A stretch of 64,000 bases of DNA from assembly GCF_024868665.1 (NCBI RefSeq), contig NC_079890.1, forward strand, positions 31,683,174-31,747,173, read 5' to 3'. This stretch comes from Triplophysa rosa. Taxonomy: Eukaryota; Chordata; Actinopteri; Cypriniformes; Nemacheilidae. The translations under genes and the position numbers were made by a program. Below are positions 48,550 to 59,925 of this stretch, in pieces (within the stretch, counting starts at the first letter, position 1; each line of letters begins with the position of its first letter). The notes under the pieces are model-generated. The model was not told the DNA's origin, did not search any database, and was given only the letters and a program-made list of their open reading frames with translations.

Positions 48550-48950
48550 TAGGGCTGCACGATTATGAAAAAAATCATAATTGTCGATTATTCACCTCAA
48601 TATTGTTATTGCGATTATTATTGTTGATTACTAGATTTTACTTTGAAGCTTTGGAATGTTTTATAACTTTCCGTGAAACAGCTGCATGCAATGATCTTTC
48701 TATAAACATCCCAAACTAAATAATATAATGTAAATAACAAATTATTAAGGGAGTTATGCTCTTAGTAAAAACTCCAAAACGAATGGCTAATTCTCTGATT
48801 CGCCGATGTAATCTGTGCCCAAACACACTGTCGATACGCACAGAAATGAGCGCAAATGGACAGCTGTAATTGAGGCTTTCGGCGATTATGTAAATGTTTC
48901 ACCCGAAAATTTGAATCCCGATTAGTTTTCCGATTAATTGTGCAGCTCTA
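48550..48950. mobile_element. hAT-like non-autonomous element, 401 bp
   Basis: Ends are tagggctgcacgatta and, read inward from the right, tagagctgcacaatta: 16 bp with two mismatches. Exact 8-bp duplications ctctgaat flank it (48542-48549 and 48951-48958). Interior rich in cgattatt repeats; no transposase. It lies only 66 bp from the preceding hAT-like element. Confidence 0.93.
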
Positions 48951-50375
48951 CTCTGAATGGTTAGGTCACCTGTGAGGTTGTGTTGCCTAGTCTAGGTCTA
49001 CCTTGGTGGTTGGATTGTATTTTGTGCCCGGACTCGGGTTGTTCTCCCCCCCATTATACTGCGGTAAAAACGGGCTGATGGTGAGGAGTTGGGGTGGAGG
49101 AGGGATGCTGCGAGAATGTAGAGAGAATGAGGGTAAGGCATCTTGTCTATTTGTAGGGGTTTTCTCCTGAGCTGAAAGGATGATTGGTATAGGAAACCAG
49201 TCTGGTTAATTATCTGATTGGTGAGATTGGTCATAGCAAGCCAGCCGGGTTAGTTATCCGCATGTGCTCCTCCCAAACTTTGTTAATAAAACATAATTTT
49301 TTAAAATATTATCCCAAATGGGATAAAGGATGTGTGATGCTCTACTCTTGCCACCAGTATGATGCACAAAGTTGTCTGTGAAAGCATAATGCCAAGACCC
49401 ATACAATCATTTTAGCTTTACCCTGAGCGTCACTGAGTGCAGAGCCTCTCTTCTCATTTTCTTTCTGTCTCTCTTTATCTGTCTCTCTTACCCAGTCTCG
49501 CTCAGGCTCACACATAGACAGGCTTAATATGTCCCAGCGCGAAACCCAGTACATCAATTAATCATGTTGCACTCTCACATTAAAGCGGAGTGACAATTAT
49601 AATTGAACTCTCTTTATGAGAAAACCAAAAGTGAGACAAAGTGCGGACACTTACTGTACTCCCATGTATCATAATCCAAACTCGCCACTTACACTATTAA
49701 AATATTGAAACAATATAATTTTGCATCCACTCAATATACTGTCTATGTATAAATAGAACTAAAAAAGACTAACAGAGGGAGGTTTGGATGAAATTTAGTT
49801 TATTCAGTGCCAGAAACAGCAAGAGGGCATTGCATCTCGAAGCCCAGATGGCTGAGAGCCACGGTCTGTGACGTGACTTTATTCAGTGGATCACAGCAGC
49901 ACTTAAGCTTTTGTGTCTGTTCTAGCTATACAGTGTGCATGTCATTGGCATTATCGTCTTGTTTGATTATTTCAGGTGTCCCTGAAGGCTTGGCGTGTTA
50001 CCATTGACCGTTACACCTGTCTTTTTGTCATCCTCCATCTCTGTTTGTAATTGTTTGTTTTGGTTCACTTGTAGTTTGGCCTAATTTATATCACACATTT
50101 AAAAGCCCAGGAGAACATTTTATTGCTAAAATGTTGTACTTTCATAGTTTTTCATTGTGGTTTCGAATCAACTTCTTATACAGTATGTTTCATCTAAAAT
50201 TTCTCTCGAAAAAACTGTGATAAGGAAAGAGGCCTAAATGTTGGCACACTGTAAGTGTATGGAACTATATTATAGCATAGCTCAGAAAATTTAGTAGAAC
50301 GATTTTTATTAGGAATGTTTGCTTGTTATAAGCTTAGTTTACTACATTGTGAGATCATTTTTAAAACCTTAAAGT

Positions 50376-52738
50376 TAGGGCTGTCACGATAAACCGAGGA
50401 TAAATATCACGTGATTTATGCACAGCTTTTGAGGGAAGTGTCCGGGATGCCTGCACGATCCGTTCTGCGCATGCGCATAATGACGTAGTAAACAACGTCA
50501 CGGTTTCTAGTGGTGGGCGATACTGTAAAATTTAGTATCGATCCGATACCAAGTAAATGCAGGGCCAGTATTGCCGATTTCGATACCGAAACCAATACTT
50601 TTTACTTTTAAAAAGAATTCACTTGAACTTACATTTACTTTCCTGTAGATGAAATGTCATGATTTATCAGATGAATGCATCATTAATATGCTAAATCAGA
50701 ATACATTTTCATGACCACTAAAATATTTTGTGATTTGTGCTCTTAATTTGCCTGTAGGCTAATTAATCATGTAGATGTTAAAACACTGGACATCATTTAA
50801 ACCAAATAAATCTATTTTATTTATCTATCGAATTTGCAAAGATGAACTTTGCACCAAATTATTACTGGAAAATAGTAACAATAACAGATTAACAGAACAG
50901 AAAAACGATATACAGTATAACAAAACAATTTCTCGTTATCCCAGTACTACTTCTCTAGCTTAAAAAAAAAACAAAGTGGACAAATTTATTACTCAAGAGC
51001 AAAGATTTTAAAACTGCTTTTCCGTTTTTGTTCAGTGTTATGTTTAGACAAAATAATAGAACAAATTAACATGTTTCCCTTTCATTACACTTTTTAAGTG
51101 AATTTATAAACAAAGTGCACACAATTGTTTGCGACACAAAGTAAATAAAGTGCTTAAATAATAAAGTACTTTCAATCTTTGTTTTTTTAACCCCAAAGGC
51201 CCACTGCCATACATGGCAGTTCGCAGTGTTTTTATTCACCGAGGTGAAAAAACTCCACACGATGCTCCTTTTCTTTTTGCTGGCTGCAGCAGCGTCTGCG
51301 TGCTTGCGCTTGGCTGCTGAGTCACGTGATAGCGGACTACAAAACACAGCAGGACAGGAGGAGCAACGTGTGCAAGACCAGGTGTATGGGAAATAGTTTT
51401 TCTTCATTATACAAGTATTAGCTACATTAGTAAATAAATAAAAACGGTAGTAAAAACTAAAAACACATTAGTATCGCTATTTTTATGTTAGGATCGATCC
51501 TTTTCGATACAACCTCAGTATCGAAAGTATCGATACTTCAGGATCGATCCGCCCACCACTAACGGTTTCCCTACACTATTGGTATCAAGCATGCGATGAA
51601 ACACTTGACGGCCAGACGGCACAACTGGCGGCATATTTTTGTAGGCTACATTGTGTTTTTCATTTAACAAGTTCATGGCGGGTCTATTTTGATGTTTTAA
51701 AATGTAACTTACGCTATGCATTACGATGTGTTTATGTGGTTGCCAATCCAAAATAATAAAGGAGTTGTTACATGAACATACACGATTTTGGTTACATGTG
51801 GAATAAAGTCTGAGTCTTGAGAGTCTGTCACTGCAAACCTCCCCCCTTTGCGATTCATTGCTGCATGGCATTAGGCCTACTTAACTTGCTGTGTTTCGAT
51901 CTGAGGTCAGTAGTATTGTCAAAAACGGTTTTTATTAAAAGCTGCTAATATTAGTTAACTTTAAATCGACTCATTTTGTATTAGTATGGGTCTATATATA
52001 GGCTAATATATCTATCTATATAATCTAAATGAGGAATAATCACTTCAATGGTGTTTACAGAACACAATAAGGAACATAATATGCATTTCTGCCTAGACTA
52101 TCTGCACTTACATGAAGAAAGAACTACAAACAAGTCTAGGAAAACGTTACAGAGTATTTCAACGCATAGTGTGCACACAGAAGTGACATGAGACAAGAAG
52201 TGGACAGTAGTGAAAGTCGCGGTACAAAGGTGCTCAAGCGTGAAACAGATCGTGCAGTGTCGTCGCTAAACAGAATTAACTACTACGTCATTATGCGCAT
52301 GCGCGGACGGATCGAGCAGGCATCCCGGATCGTGTACCGACAGGAAGTACGGGAAAACGCTGCTGCATCCGAAAGCCAGAGGGCGCTCTCGTGCGGAAAC
52401 TCCAAATACGCACTGCAGAAGAAGACCATAACACGTTCAAGAATCTAGGAAATGTCTATGGACATCTTTTTATCACTGTTACTCAAGCCTCATCAGGTAT
52501 TTTTATGATAATAAAGTATATTTATAATGATCATGTTTGAAGGGTGTTGCTTTTTCAAATGCACATTATAAGCGACTCAAACTCGCACAGCTTTTAGATC
52601 GAGCAGCATTTCCTACTGATCCCAGAGACGTGCTTCACGGACAACCTACACATAAAAAAAATATCGACACATTGCATATGGCAGCCAACTCGATTACAAT
52701 AGGATTTAGTGGTATCGTGATAAATTATCGTGACATCA
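50376..52738. mobile_element. foldback DNA element, host of a nested insertion
   Basis: The left end tagggctgtcacgataaa and the right end ...ttatcgtgacatc are roughly inverse. Inside, long arms match well: 50441-50494 (tccgggatgcctgcacgatc, gcgcatgcgcataatgacgt) against 52281-52334 (acgtcattatgcgcatgcgc, gcaggcatcccgga). Outer limits and target duplication are unclear, and the right terminus is eroded. It was split by the younger hAT-like element at 50508-51561. Confidence 0.65.
50508..51561. mobile_element. hAT-like non-autonomous element, 1054 bp, nested
   Basis: Ends tagtggtgggcg and, read inward from the right, tagtggtgggcg are identical, followed by subterminal gatac/gatcgatcc repeats (gtatcgatccgatacc on the left; ggatcgatcc twice and gtatcgaaagtatcgat on the right). 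Exact 8-bp duplications acggtttc lie at 50500-50507 and 51562-51569. No transposase frame was recognised. Confidence 0.92.
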
Positions 52739-54247
52739 GGTTTGTTTATTAGCAGAAAAGATGAGGGAAGCCTAATGAAGTGTCCAGAGAAGAGAAGTCT
52801 CTTTAATTTATCTCATTGCTTTCTTGAAGAAACAAATTAAATTAATAGAATAAATAAATACATTTTCCTTCCCATGTCTGGGAATACTTTGAACAGATAG
52901 AAGTTCAAGTTGGTTTTGTCACAGAGCTCTGCATACTGTCGATGGGCTGTAGCAGATGGTGACAAAGCAGATGCTGTATCAGAATCTCTGTGCCAATTAA
53001 AAGGGTCCTAGGGTCCTGTTTAAGGGTCCTGATAGACATGCCATTTACTCAGCGTTGAGTAAGTGGATTAGTTACCTCCCCACTTGGACGAGTAAAAGAA
53101 GGGAAATAGAAATCAGGCCATTAATCCTATTGTACGAAAAGAGGAGTGAAAGAGAGAGAGGAAGAAAGAGGGAGAGCGCCATTGTGTCTCCATCAGATAG
53201 AGAAGGTCAGCTTTTCAATGAAAAAGTGCTGCACTTCTCTGTGCCCTCCCATTCTGAGTTACAGAAGAGTGGGAATGCTTTTGATAACCAGGCAAAGAGC
53301 GAGGAAAAGATTTCCATTATTATGCCTCCATAGGTGGTTCAATTATTTCTTCTCTACAGCAAAGTTTTTTTTTTAGATTCCCGCTTACTTTCTGTATAGC
53401 GATTCGACCACAGATGTCTTTCCATTCTTTCAGCCTCTCAGTTTCCATTAAGTTTCATAAAAGTAAAAATATGTTCACATCAATGAAATGGAGGGAAGAA
53501 TTACATCAACATCTTTTTGATATAAAACCCAGTGGAATTTCCCATTTACACAAATGTTGTTTTCATTACAATGCTTTTGTGATCTTGTCAGGCATGGGAG
53601 TAAAAAAAGGAATCATATTTATCATAAGGATCAAAAGTATCATACTGAGAGCATTTTATATTTAAATATTCAGCCTCGTTGATTTCATTATGATGAACAA
53701 CATACCAGCCCATGAAAGGGACTTTCCATTTACCTCTTTTGATTTTAAACTGAGCTAAAAAAGTGTAGTTTTTCGACTCTAAATTCAGATTGAATGAACA
53801 ACATTCAACATTCTGTCCCCTTAATTTAGGCAAAACCTAACCCACTCATATAGATATAAACAGCTTTGCTTGGCAACACGCTCATTGATCTTTAATGATT
53901 TTCTTTAATGATGTCATTCTTTTGTTATCCTACAAATTTTTAATGTAACATCCCTGCACAAAATGATCCAGCTTAACGCTTGTTATTAACAATGAGTGTT
54001 CCATATGTGTGTTTATTTTAAGGGAGTTTAGATGGAAATGTACGAATGTGTTTCTAATCAATAATGTTGGTGGTACACATTCAGTACTTTGGCATCACTT
54101 CCTGTTCCCAGCCTGTTTGGAGACAACACATCACTTAACTTAATGATGATCTCACCTCAAATCGCATTATCTTACTCCGTTAAAAGCAAATCCTATCTTT
54201 GGGACTGTGTGACACAGCATTTAGAAATAGATTTTAAAATCCCATAA

Positions 54248-54534
54248 AAGGATAGTTCACCCAAAAATTTACATTCTGCCATCATTTACTCACTGTCATG
54301 TTATTTCAAAACCTGTATGACTCGCAGAACACCAAAGATGATATTTTTGAAGAATGTTTGTAACCGAACAATACTGACACCCATAGACTTCCACTGTGTG
54401 AACACAAAACCGCTGAGACATTTCTCAGTATATCTTTTGTGTTGCACATAAAACCTGTATTTGACTTTCTTTTTTAAATGAAACTAGTGTGAATAAACTA
54501 TGAGATCATTTATATTTTAGGTTGAACTATCCAG
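54248..54534. mobile_element. Angel-like MITE, near full length
   Basis: Starts aggatagttcacccaaaaat and ends tttaggttgaactatcca before ttaa. It includes ccatcatttactcactgtca, gaagaatgtttgtaaccgaa, atagacttccactgtgtgaa and cttttgtgttgcacataaaa. It is the best preserved copy in the window, though its central palindrome has decayed. Confidence 0.85.
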
Positions 54535-55980
54535 TTAAAGGCAACACAAATGCAGCTCTTATGCACAGTAGTTGTTCACCAAAAAAAAAAGTTTTTCCTT
54601 GAAGACGCTGCCACAGTTCATATGAATTTAGGCTGTCTCAGCTTTATCTGTCTCTTCATGTAATTTAAATTTTTTTGACTTGATGGTGAGATCAGATATC
54701 TGTGTGTGCCATGCCATCTTTTGTAGGACAAAAATAACACTTGATCGTTACAATAGCAACAAATATTTTAAAAGTCTTGCACTGTACTGTAATTAGATCT
54801 TAAATAATTTTTTATAAAGTATATATTTTTGAATTACATGCAAACTAGCTGCTAGCGTATATGCTAAAAAGCGAGGTTTCTTGTTTAAAACACAGGAAAC
54901 ACCTTTACTGTATCTCTCAATAGACTTCCATATGAACCTTTTTTGGCAAAAAAATGAATGTATTTTTCTCTTTCTGAATCATATTTAGCTTTTTGTCTGA
55001 GTTATGGATCTGGCCTCCATAACATCAGTTGTTTGAATAGGTCACTCAATATTCCATAAGGGATTTTTTCTACCTCTAGCAGTGAAGCCCATCTCTAACA
55101 CATTTCAGGATGTCTGAATGTGGAAATGCCAACAGGCGTTTATCTTATGATTGATGACAACAGCCAGTAGCACTTTTCAGGTTTCATTTATGTCAGGAAA
55201 TTGGAGAATTGTGAGATTTTCATAGATAAAGATGTACATAAAATGTATTTGTTGTGTTTGGTTTGGTTGACAGCAGAATTCACATCTGAATGCTATGCTG
55301 TTTTTCAAGACATACATGAACAAAATGTTGAGTTTTACTGTATGTGAGTGACCCACGTTTAATTTCTTAATCTAGTTTTAAATTGTAATCGAGGATTTAC
55401 TATCTTTAATCCAACATAGACTGATCACTCGTGTCTGGATATTACATGACCCAGACTGGTTTTGTGTCTTGTTTATTGTCTTGTATTACGTTTGACATCT
55501 GTTAAACACCGAGTGTCCTCTTCATAGGATGCTGGTACACCTGCACGCATATACATTTTAACACACCTGCACAAATAGTTATTTCTGAATTAATTCAGAT
55601 TGATTGAAATGTTGTTACGCTTTTATAAGCGTACCTATATTTGGCATATGGGTAAACAAAAACCTCCAAGATCATACAAAGTTTTTTGAGTGCAACTTTT
55701 TGTTAATTTTGTTCAATGACACTTGTCATAGTGATTGTCAGTCAGACGACCCAGTATTTTTGGGTTTTATTTTTATTCATCCAGTGATATCTCAGTGATA
55801 TAATTTTTCTAGTACGGATTAGTGGAAGATTTTAGTTAAAGCTATGTGATTACTAGCAAGATACTTTTACTAGATTTAATGTAGAAAATCTGTCTGCTTG
55901 TCTAATCTCTGTCTATAATAAAAGCTTTAGTCAATAATATGAGCTAAAAATAAGAACATTTCAGTTCTTCAGTATAATTC

Positions 55981-55989
55981 AATGTTTAA
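55981..55989. repeat. LINE target-site duplication, 3' side (aatgtttaa)
   Basis: Nine bases identical to 57864-57872 on the other side of the LINE; this copy adjoins the LINE tail. Confidence 0.85.
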
Positions 55990-56154
55990 CTCAACTCAAC
56001 TCAACTTTATTTATATAGCGCTTTTTACAATTTTCATTGTTACAAAGCAGCTGTACATAAGACATATTGACTATAAGCAAACCAATTAAAGTTGTACCTG
56101 CAAAAACAAGAAAAAGGTGAAAACAAAGAAGACAGACATACCCACATACAAAAC

Positions 56155-56286
56155 ACTCCACACACACAATATGCACACGTACTAACACACAGACCACACA
56201 CACGGATGCGCACGCGCACGCACACACACACATGTACACAGACAAGTACACGCACACACACAGACACGCATGCACACACACACGCA

Positions 56287-56318
<32 letters not shown>

Positions 56319-56342
56319 CGCACACACACACACACACACAGT
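56155..56342. repeat. (CA)n / (CACG)n microsatellite
   Basis: About 190 bases of interrupted ca repeat with a pure cacg block near 56281-56306, inside the 3' region of the LINE. Open frames seen here are only the repeat translated. Confidence 0.95.
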
Positions 56343-56728
56343 GAGAGCACACATTTAAGATAAAGGAGAGAGAAGCACAGGACAAATATAACAGACTATA
56401 AATTTCTATATGCAATATTAATTAAGTAAAACTTTAAAATTCTAAAGCAGCCCCCCCGGCCAGGCAGATGCAAAACAGTATCAGGTGTCAGGTGACCGCG
56501 TCCTTCTTTATCCAGCTCTATCATCTCAGCTCTTGTCAGGTCTCCGCTCTACCATCAGGTCAGGATCATGAACTGCATCCTGCTCGCTGTGGTAACCTTG
56601 GAACAATGAGACAAGACTGGCTGAGAGTAGAGTACTGTTCTGCACTCTTTGATGCAACAAGTACATCAGTTGTGTTTTTGGTTCCGGTTGATCTAACTAA
56701 TGCAGCCTAAACCCTCAGAAGATTTATA

Positions 56729-57863
56729 TTATGGAAGAGTAGTGTATGCAAGATTAAAAAGATGCGTCTTTAGTCTAGATTTAAACTGACAGAGTGTGTC
56801 TGCCTCCCGGACAGTGCAGGGAAGACTATTCCAAAGTTTAGGCGCTAGATAGGAAAAGGATCTACCACCTGCACTTGATTTTGAAATTCTAGGTATTACC
56901 AACTGACAGGACGCCTGAGAGCGTAATGCACGTGAAGGACTGTAATACAAAAGGAGTTCATTCAAGTACTGAGGAGCTAAACCATGTAAGGCTTTATAGG
57001 TAATAAGCAAGATTTTAAAGTTAACGCGATGCTTTATAGGTAACCAGTGCAAGGTTGACAGAACCGGGCTAATATGTTCATACTTTTTTGTACGTGTAAG
57101 AACTCGAGCTGCCGCGTTTTGGACCAATTGGAGTTTTTGTAATAAGCCTGCAGGGCAACCACCTAACAGTGCATTACAGTAATCTAGTCTTGATGTCATG
57201 AATGCATGAATTAACTTCTCTGCATCTGAGATTGACAGCATATGACGTAGTTTAGATATATTCTTAAAATGGAAAAACGCAATTTTACAGGTGTTGGCGA
57301 CGTGGCTCTCAAATGACAGATTACTATCGAATAGAACGCCAAGATTCTTTGCTGACGACGAGGGTTTTATGGAACATCCGTCAATAGTTAAACAGTATTC
57401 TTGGTTGTTACTTATAGCAGTTTTCGGTCCAATAAGTAACACTTCCGTTTTGTCCGAGTTCAGTAATAAAAAGTTGTTACTCATCCAGTTTTTTATATCG
57501 ACTATGCATTCCATTATTCGATGGAACTGCTGTGTTTCATGAGGCTTCGAGGAAATATAAAGTTGAGTATCATCAGCATAACAGTGAAAGCTAACTCCGT
57601 GTCGCTTTATTATATCTCCTAGAGGTAGCATGTATAATGCGAAGAGCAGAGGCCCTAAGACTGAGCCCTGTGGTACACCGTACTGGACTTGCGATTTGCG
57701 TGACACCTCATTGTTTATTGCTACAAATTGAAAACGGTCGGATAAATAAGATTTAAACCATTTCAAAGCTATTCCTTTAATGCCGACGTAATTTTCGAGT
57801 CTATGTAGGAGTGTGCTGTGGTCAATGGTATCGAATGCAGCACTAAGGTCTAGCAGCACCAAT
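56729..57863 (-). pseudogene. LINE reverse transcriptase, C-terminal two thirds of the RT domain onward
   Basis: The frame is open from the truncation point (57863) to the stop at 56729-56731, about 377 residues with no stop or frameshift. RT motifs: LLDLSAAFDTIDH (motif A), YGVPQGSVLGPLLF (motif B), FHCYADDTQLY (motif C with the catalytic Asp-Asp pair), NSDKTEVLLIG (D/E region), then LGVLFD and the typical C-terminal LHWLPIKHRVNFKILLITYK and HGLAPQYL of L2/CR1-group elements. It lacks an ATG because the 5' end is cut, so it is not autonomous. The open state points to a young insertion. Confidence 0.93.
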
Positions 57864-57872
57864 AATGTTTAA
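57864..57872. repeat. LINE target-site duplication, 5' side (aatgtttaa)
   Basis: Matches 55981-55989 exactly. Confidence 0.85.
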
Positions 57873-59584
57873 AATGTTAGTAAAATAGTATTTTTTGCAC
57901 TCAATGGTTCATTTCACTGTTTATTCATTCGTAAGTATGCAGAGGTATAGCAATGTTAATAAAGCATTTTTATTATATGATCCCTTATTTTAAATGTTTG
58001 AAGAGAAGCATGAAACCTCATTTACCTGAATTCCATTTTGGCATATGGATCTAAATATAAAATGTAAGAGAAAAACCAAAGGGATATTTTATTCTTCTCT
58101 TATGTGCCAGCATAAGGATGTCATGTTCTCATGATAGCCTCTCGATGTTGTACTCTCCCACGGTGCTTTGCTTTGATATGAACAAAGAAGAACAAAGAAA
58201 AAATGAGGTCAAGTTGATGGTAGAGGAGACTTGTAAGATCCTTATTTGTATGTAAACATATACTGAAGGAAATTACTTTAGATCTTGAACTGAAGGTGTA
58301 TTATTAGGCCACACACATCTAAGCCTGGGTTTAGTTGCCTTTCTGTAAATCACTTTGAATGCTGCACATTTTAGAGTAAAAAGCTGTAAGTATCACTAAC
58401 ATGTTGAAGATCATAAAATAGATGAGTAATTGGTTTTTTGTATACTTTCTTGTTTCTTTCTTATCTTGTAACCAGATTAGTTATCAAACCACAGCACTTC
58501 CTTACCAGTTATGCATATTGTAGGCATTTTTATCAAACAATGCTTTTATTCAATGTATACATTTTTTTATAGTACTGTATGTGTTCCTTGACAATCGAAC
58601 CGACAAACTTTGTGTTGCAAGCACAATGCCCTACCAATTCTTGCATGTGATCCGTCACGGCTAAGAACATATGTTTTAAGGTCACCATTACCAAAAATAT
58701 TCCCTTCAGATTCAATACATCAGAAGCTACCACATGTGCTCCTAACTAATGCAGTCCGCCAGTCATACTGAGTGGCAGCTTGCTTTCCCAGCCCCTCTCA
58801 CAGCCAGACAGTCTCCATATGATGCCACATTTACGCAACACCTGATGCCCCCACCTGAGTATTTGCATTGGCTTATGTGTGATTCCGCCATCTTGGATCT
58901 GCAGGGGGTGGACTGCAACATTGGCTTTGAGCCAACATGGTGGCAGATGGATGGACTGCTGTTGGCCCCAGGGTCCTAAAGCACTCTATCTCAGTAAAAC
59001 ACGGCCAAGGCCAAACCGCCTCTGGTTAGGCTTACCGGTTACCGTGTGTACATACAGTTGTCATGGCAACCAAGAGACCAGTCATAGTAAAGAGAAAGAA
59101 AAAGGTTTTTCTACGATAACAAAAATGATTGTAGTCTTTGGGAAGTGGTGGAGGTGACCATGGATTTTTATATCTTATATAGTATATCATATAATATTAA
59201 TTCCAAAACTTGAGTCTTTTTATTTTAGTTAATTTATAACTAAACTTGAGCCACTTCGTCTACATTTGCTTCTTTTTTCTAGATGATTAATCTGTACTAT
59301 TTCTTTATGAATTTGTTTTCTAATTGGTTAACTGGTCTCTGAAAGGCTTACAGGAACTTATTTCTGTCGCCAAATTATTTAAACTTTATGTAAATCAAAT
59401 GAACTCAGTTTCGGCTCTCTGAGCAAATATAATTATTTCTTATTTAATTGCAGGCAGGTAGAGAAGAGTTTGTCACTCTTTGTCTTTTGCTTCCTTTTCC
59501 CTTTCACACCCTCTACTTTTCCAAAAAATTGCATGGATGTTGTTAAAAGATGATATGGATGTGGGCCAGTTGGTTTTACCTTGA
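57873..59584. other. no gene seen
   Basis: AT-rich DNA; a GC-richer patch at about 58749-59050 has open frames but no splice sites in phase or recognised domain. Confidence 0.4.
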
Positions 59585-59925
59585 TTTCACTGTGGGGGGA
59601 GATTTCGGCACACATCGGCCCTCCGCCATTCCTGTCGATGGGAGGGGGGGGTTGGGGGGTTTAAATGTAACGTGTCATTGCGTTACATGTATGCATGTCC
59701 GTCTCGCTAATGCCTTCGCTTTGCGTGCATTCGCGTTAATGACGTCCGTCTTTCCGGCCCAAGCGTCCATTACGGCCCCATACATTAGCGGCCCACCGGG
59801 AAAAGTTCCGATACTCCGGATGGCCGGTCCGCCACTGGTCAGGGCCGTAGGCCGTCGGTGGGACGGCCGTTCTGGACTTTGACAGAATTTCCTACTGGTC
59901 AATCCGCCTCTGTATAAGACTGATG
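59585..59925. repeat. GC-rich island, probably an element fragment
   Basis: Sharply GC- and CpG-rich against AT-rich surroundings, with a g-run (ggaggggggggttgggggg) at 59641-59659, a repeated ccggccc/ggccgt vocabulary, and open frames on both strands. It looks like a fragment of a dispersed fish repeat; no TIR, TSD or known domain was identified. Confidence 0.4.

Larger units (their letters stand above)
55990..57863 (-). mobile_element. 5'-truncated L2-like LINE retrotransposon
   Basis: Minus-strand element with an open reverse-transcriptase C-terminal frame, a 3' region holding a long CA-rich microsatellite, a conserved end (acagctgctttgtaac... gcgctatataaataaag) and a short (ttgag)n tail. 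It is bounded by a perfect 9-bp duplication aatgtttaa. The endonuclease and RT N-terminal parts are missing, as usual for 5' truncation during target-primed reverse transcription. A second copy of the tail lies at 36797. Confidence 0.92.

Noticed and set aside
52188..52448. 86-codon plus-strand frame
   Set aside because: Falls in the right arm of the foldback element and is mostly palindrome; no similarity recognised.
55991..56415. several cysteine/valine- or histidine/threonine-rich frames
   Set aside because: Translations of the CA microsatellite in the LINE 3' region.
58749..58979. 76-codon GC-rich frame
   Set aside because: No acceptor or donor in phase, no recognised domain; may be a repeat fragment.
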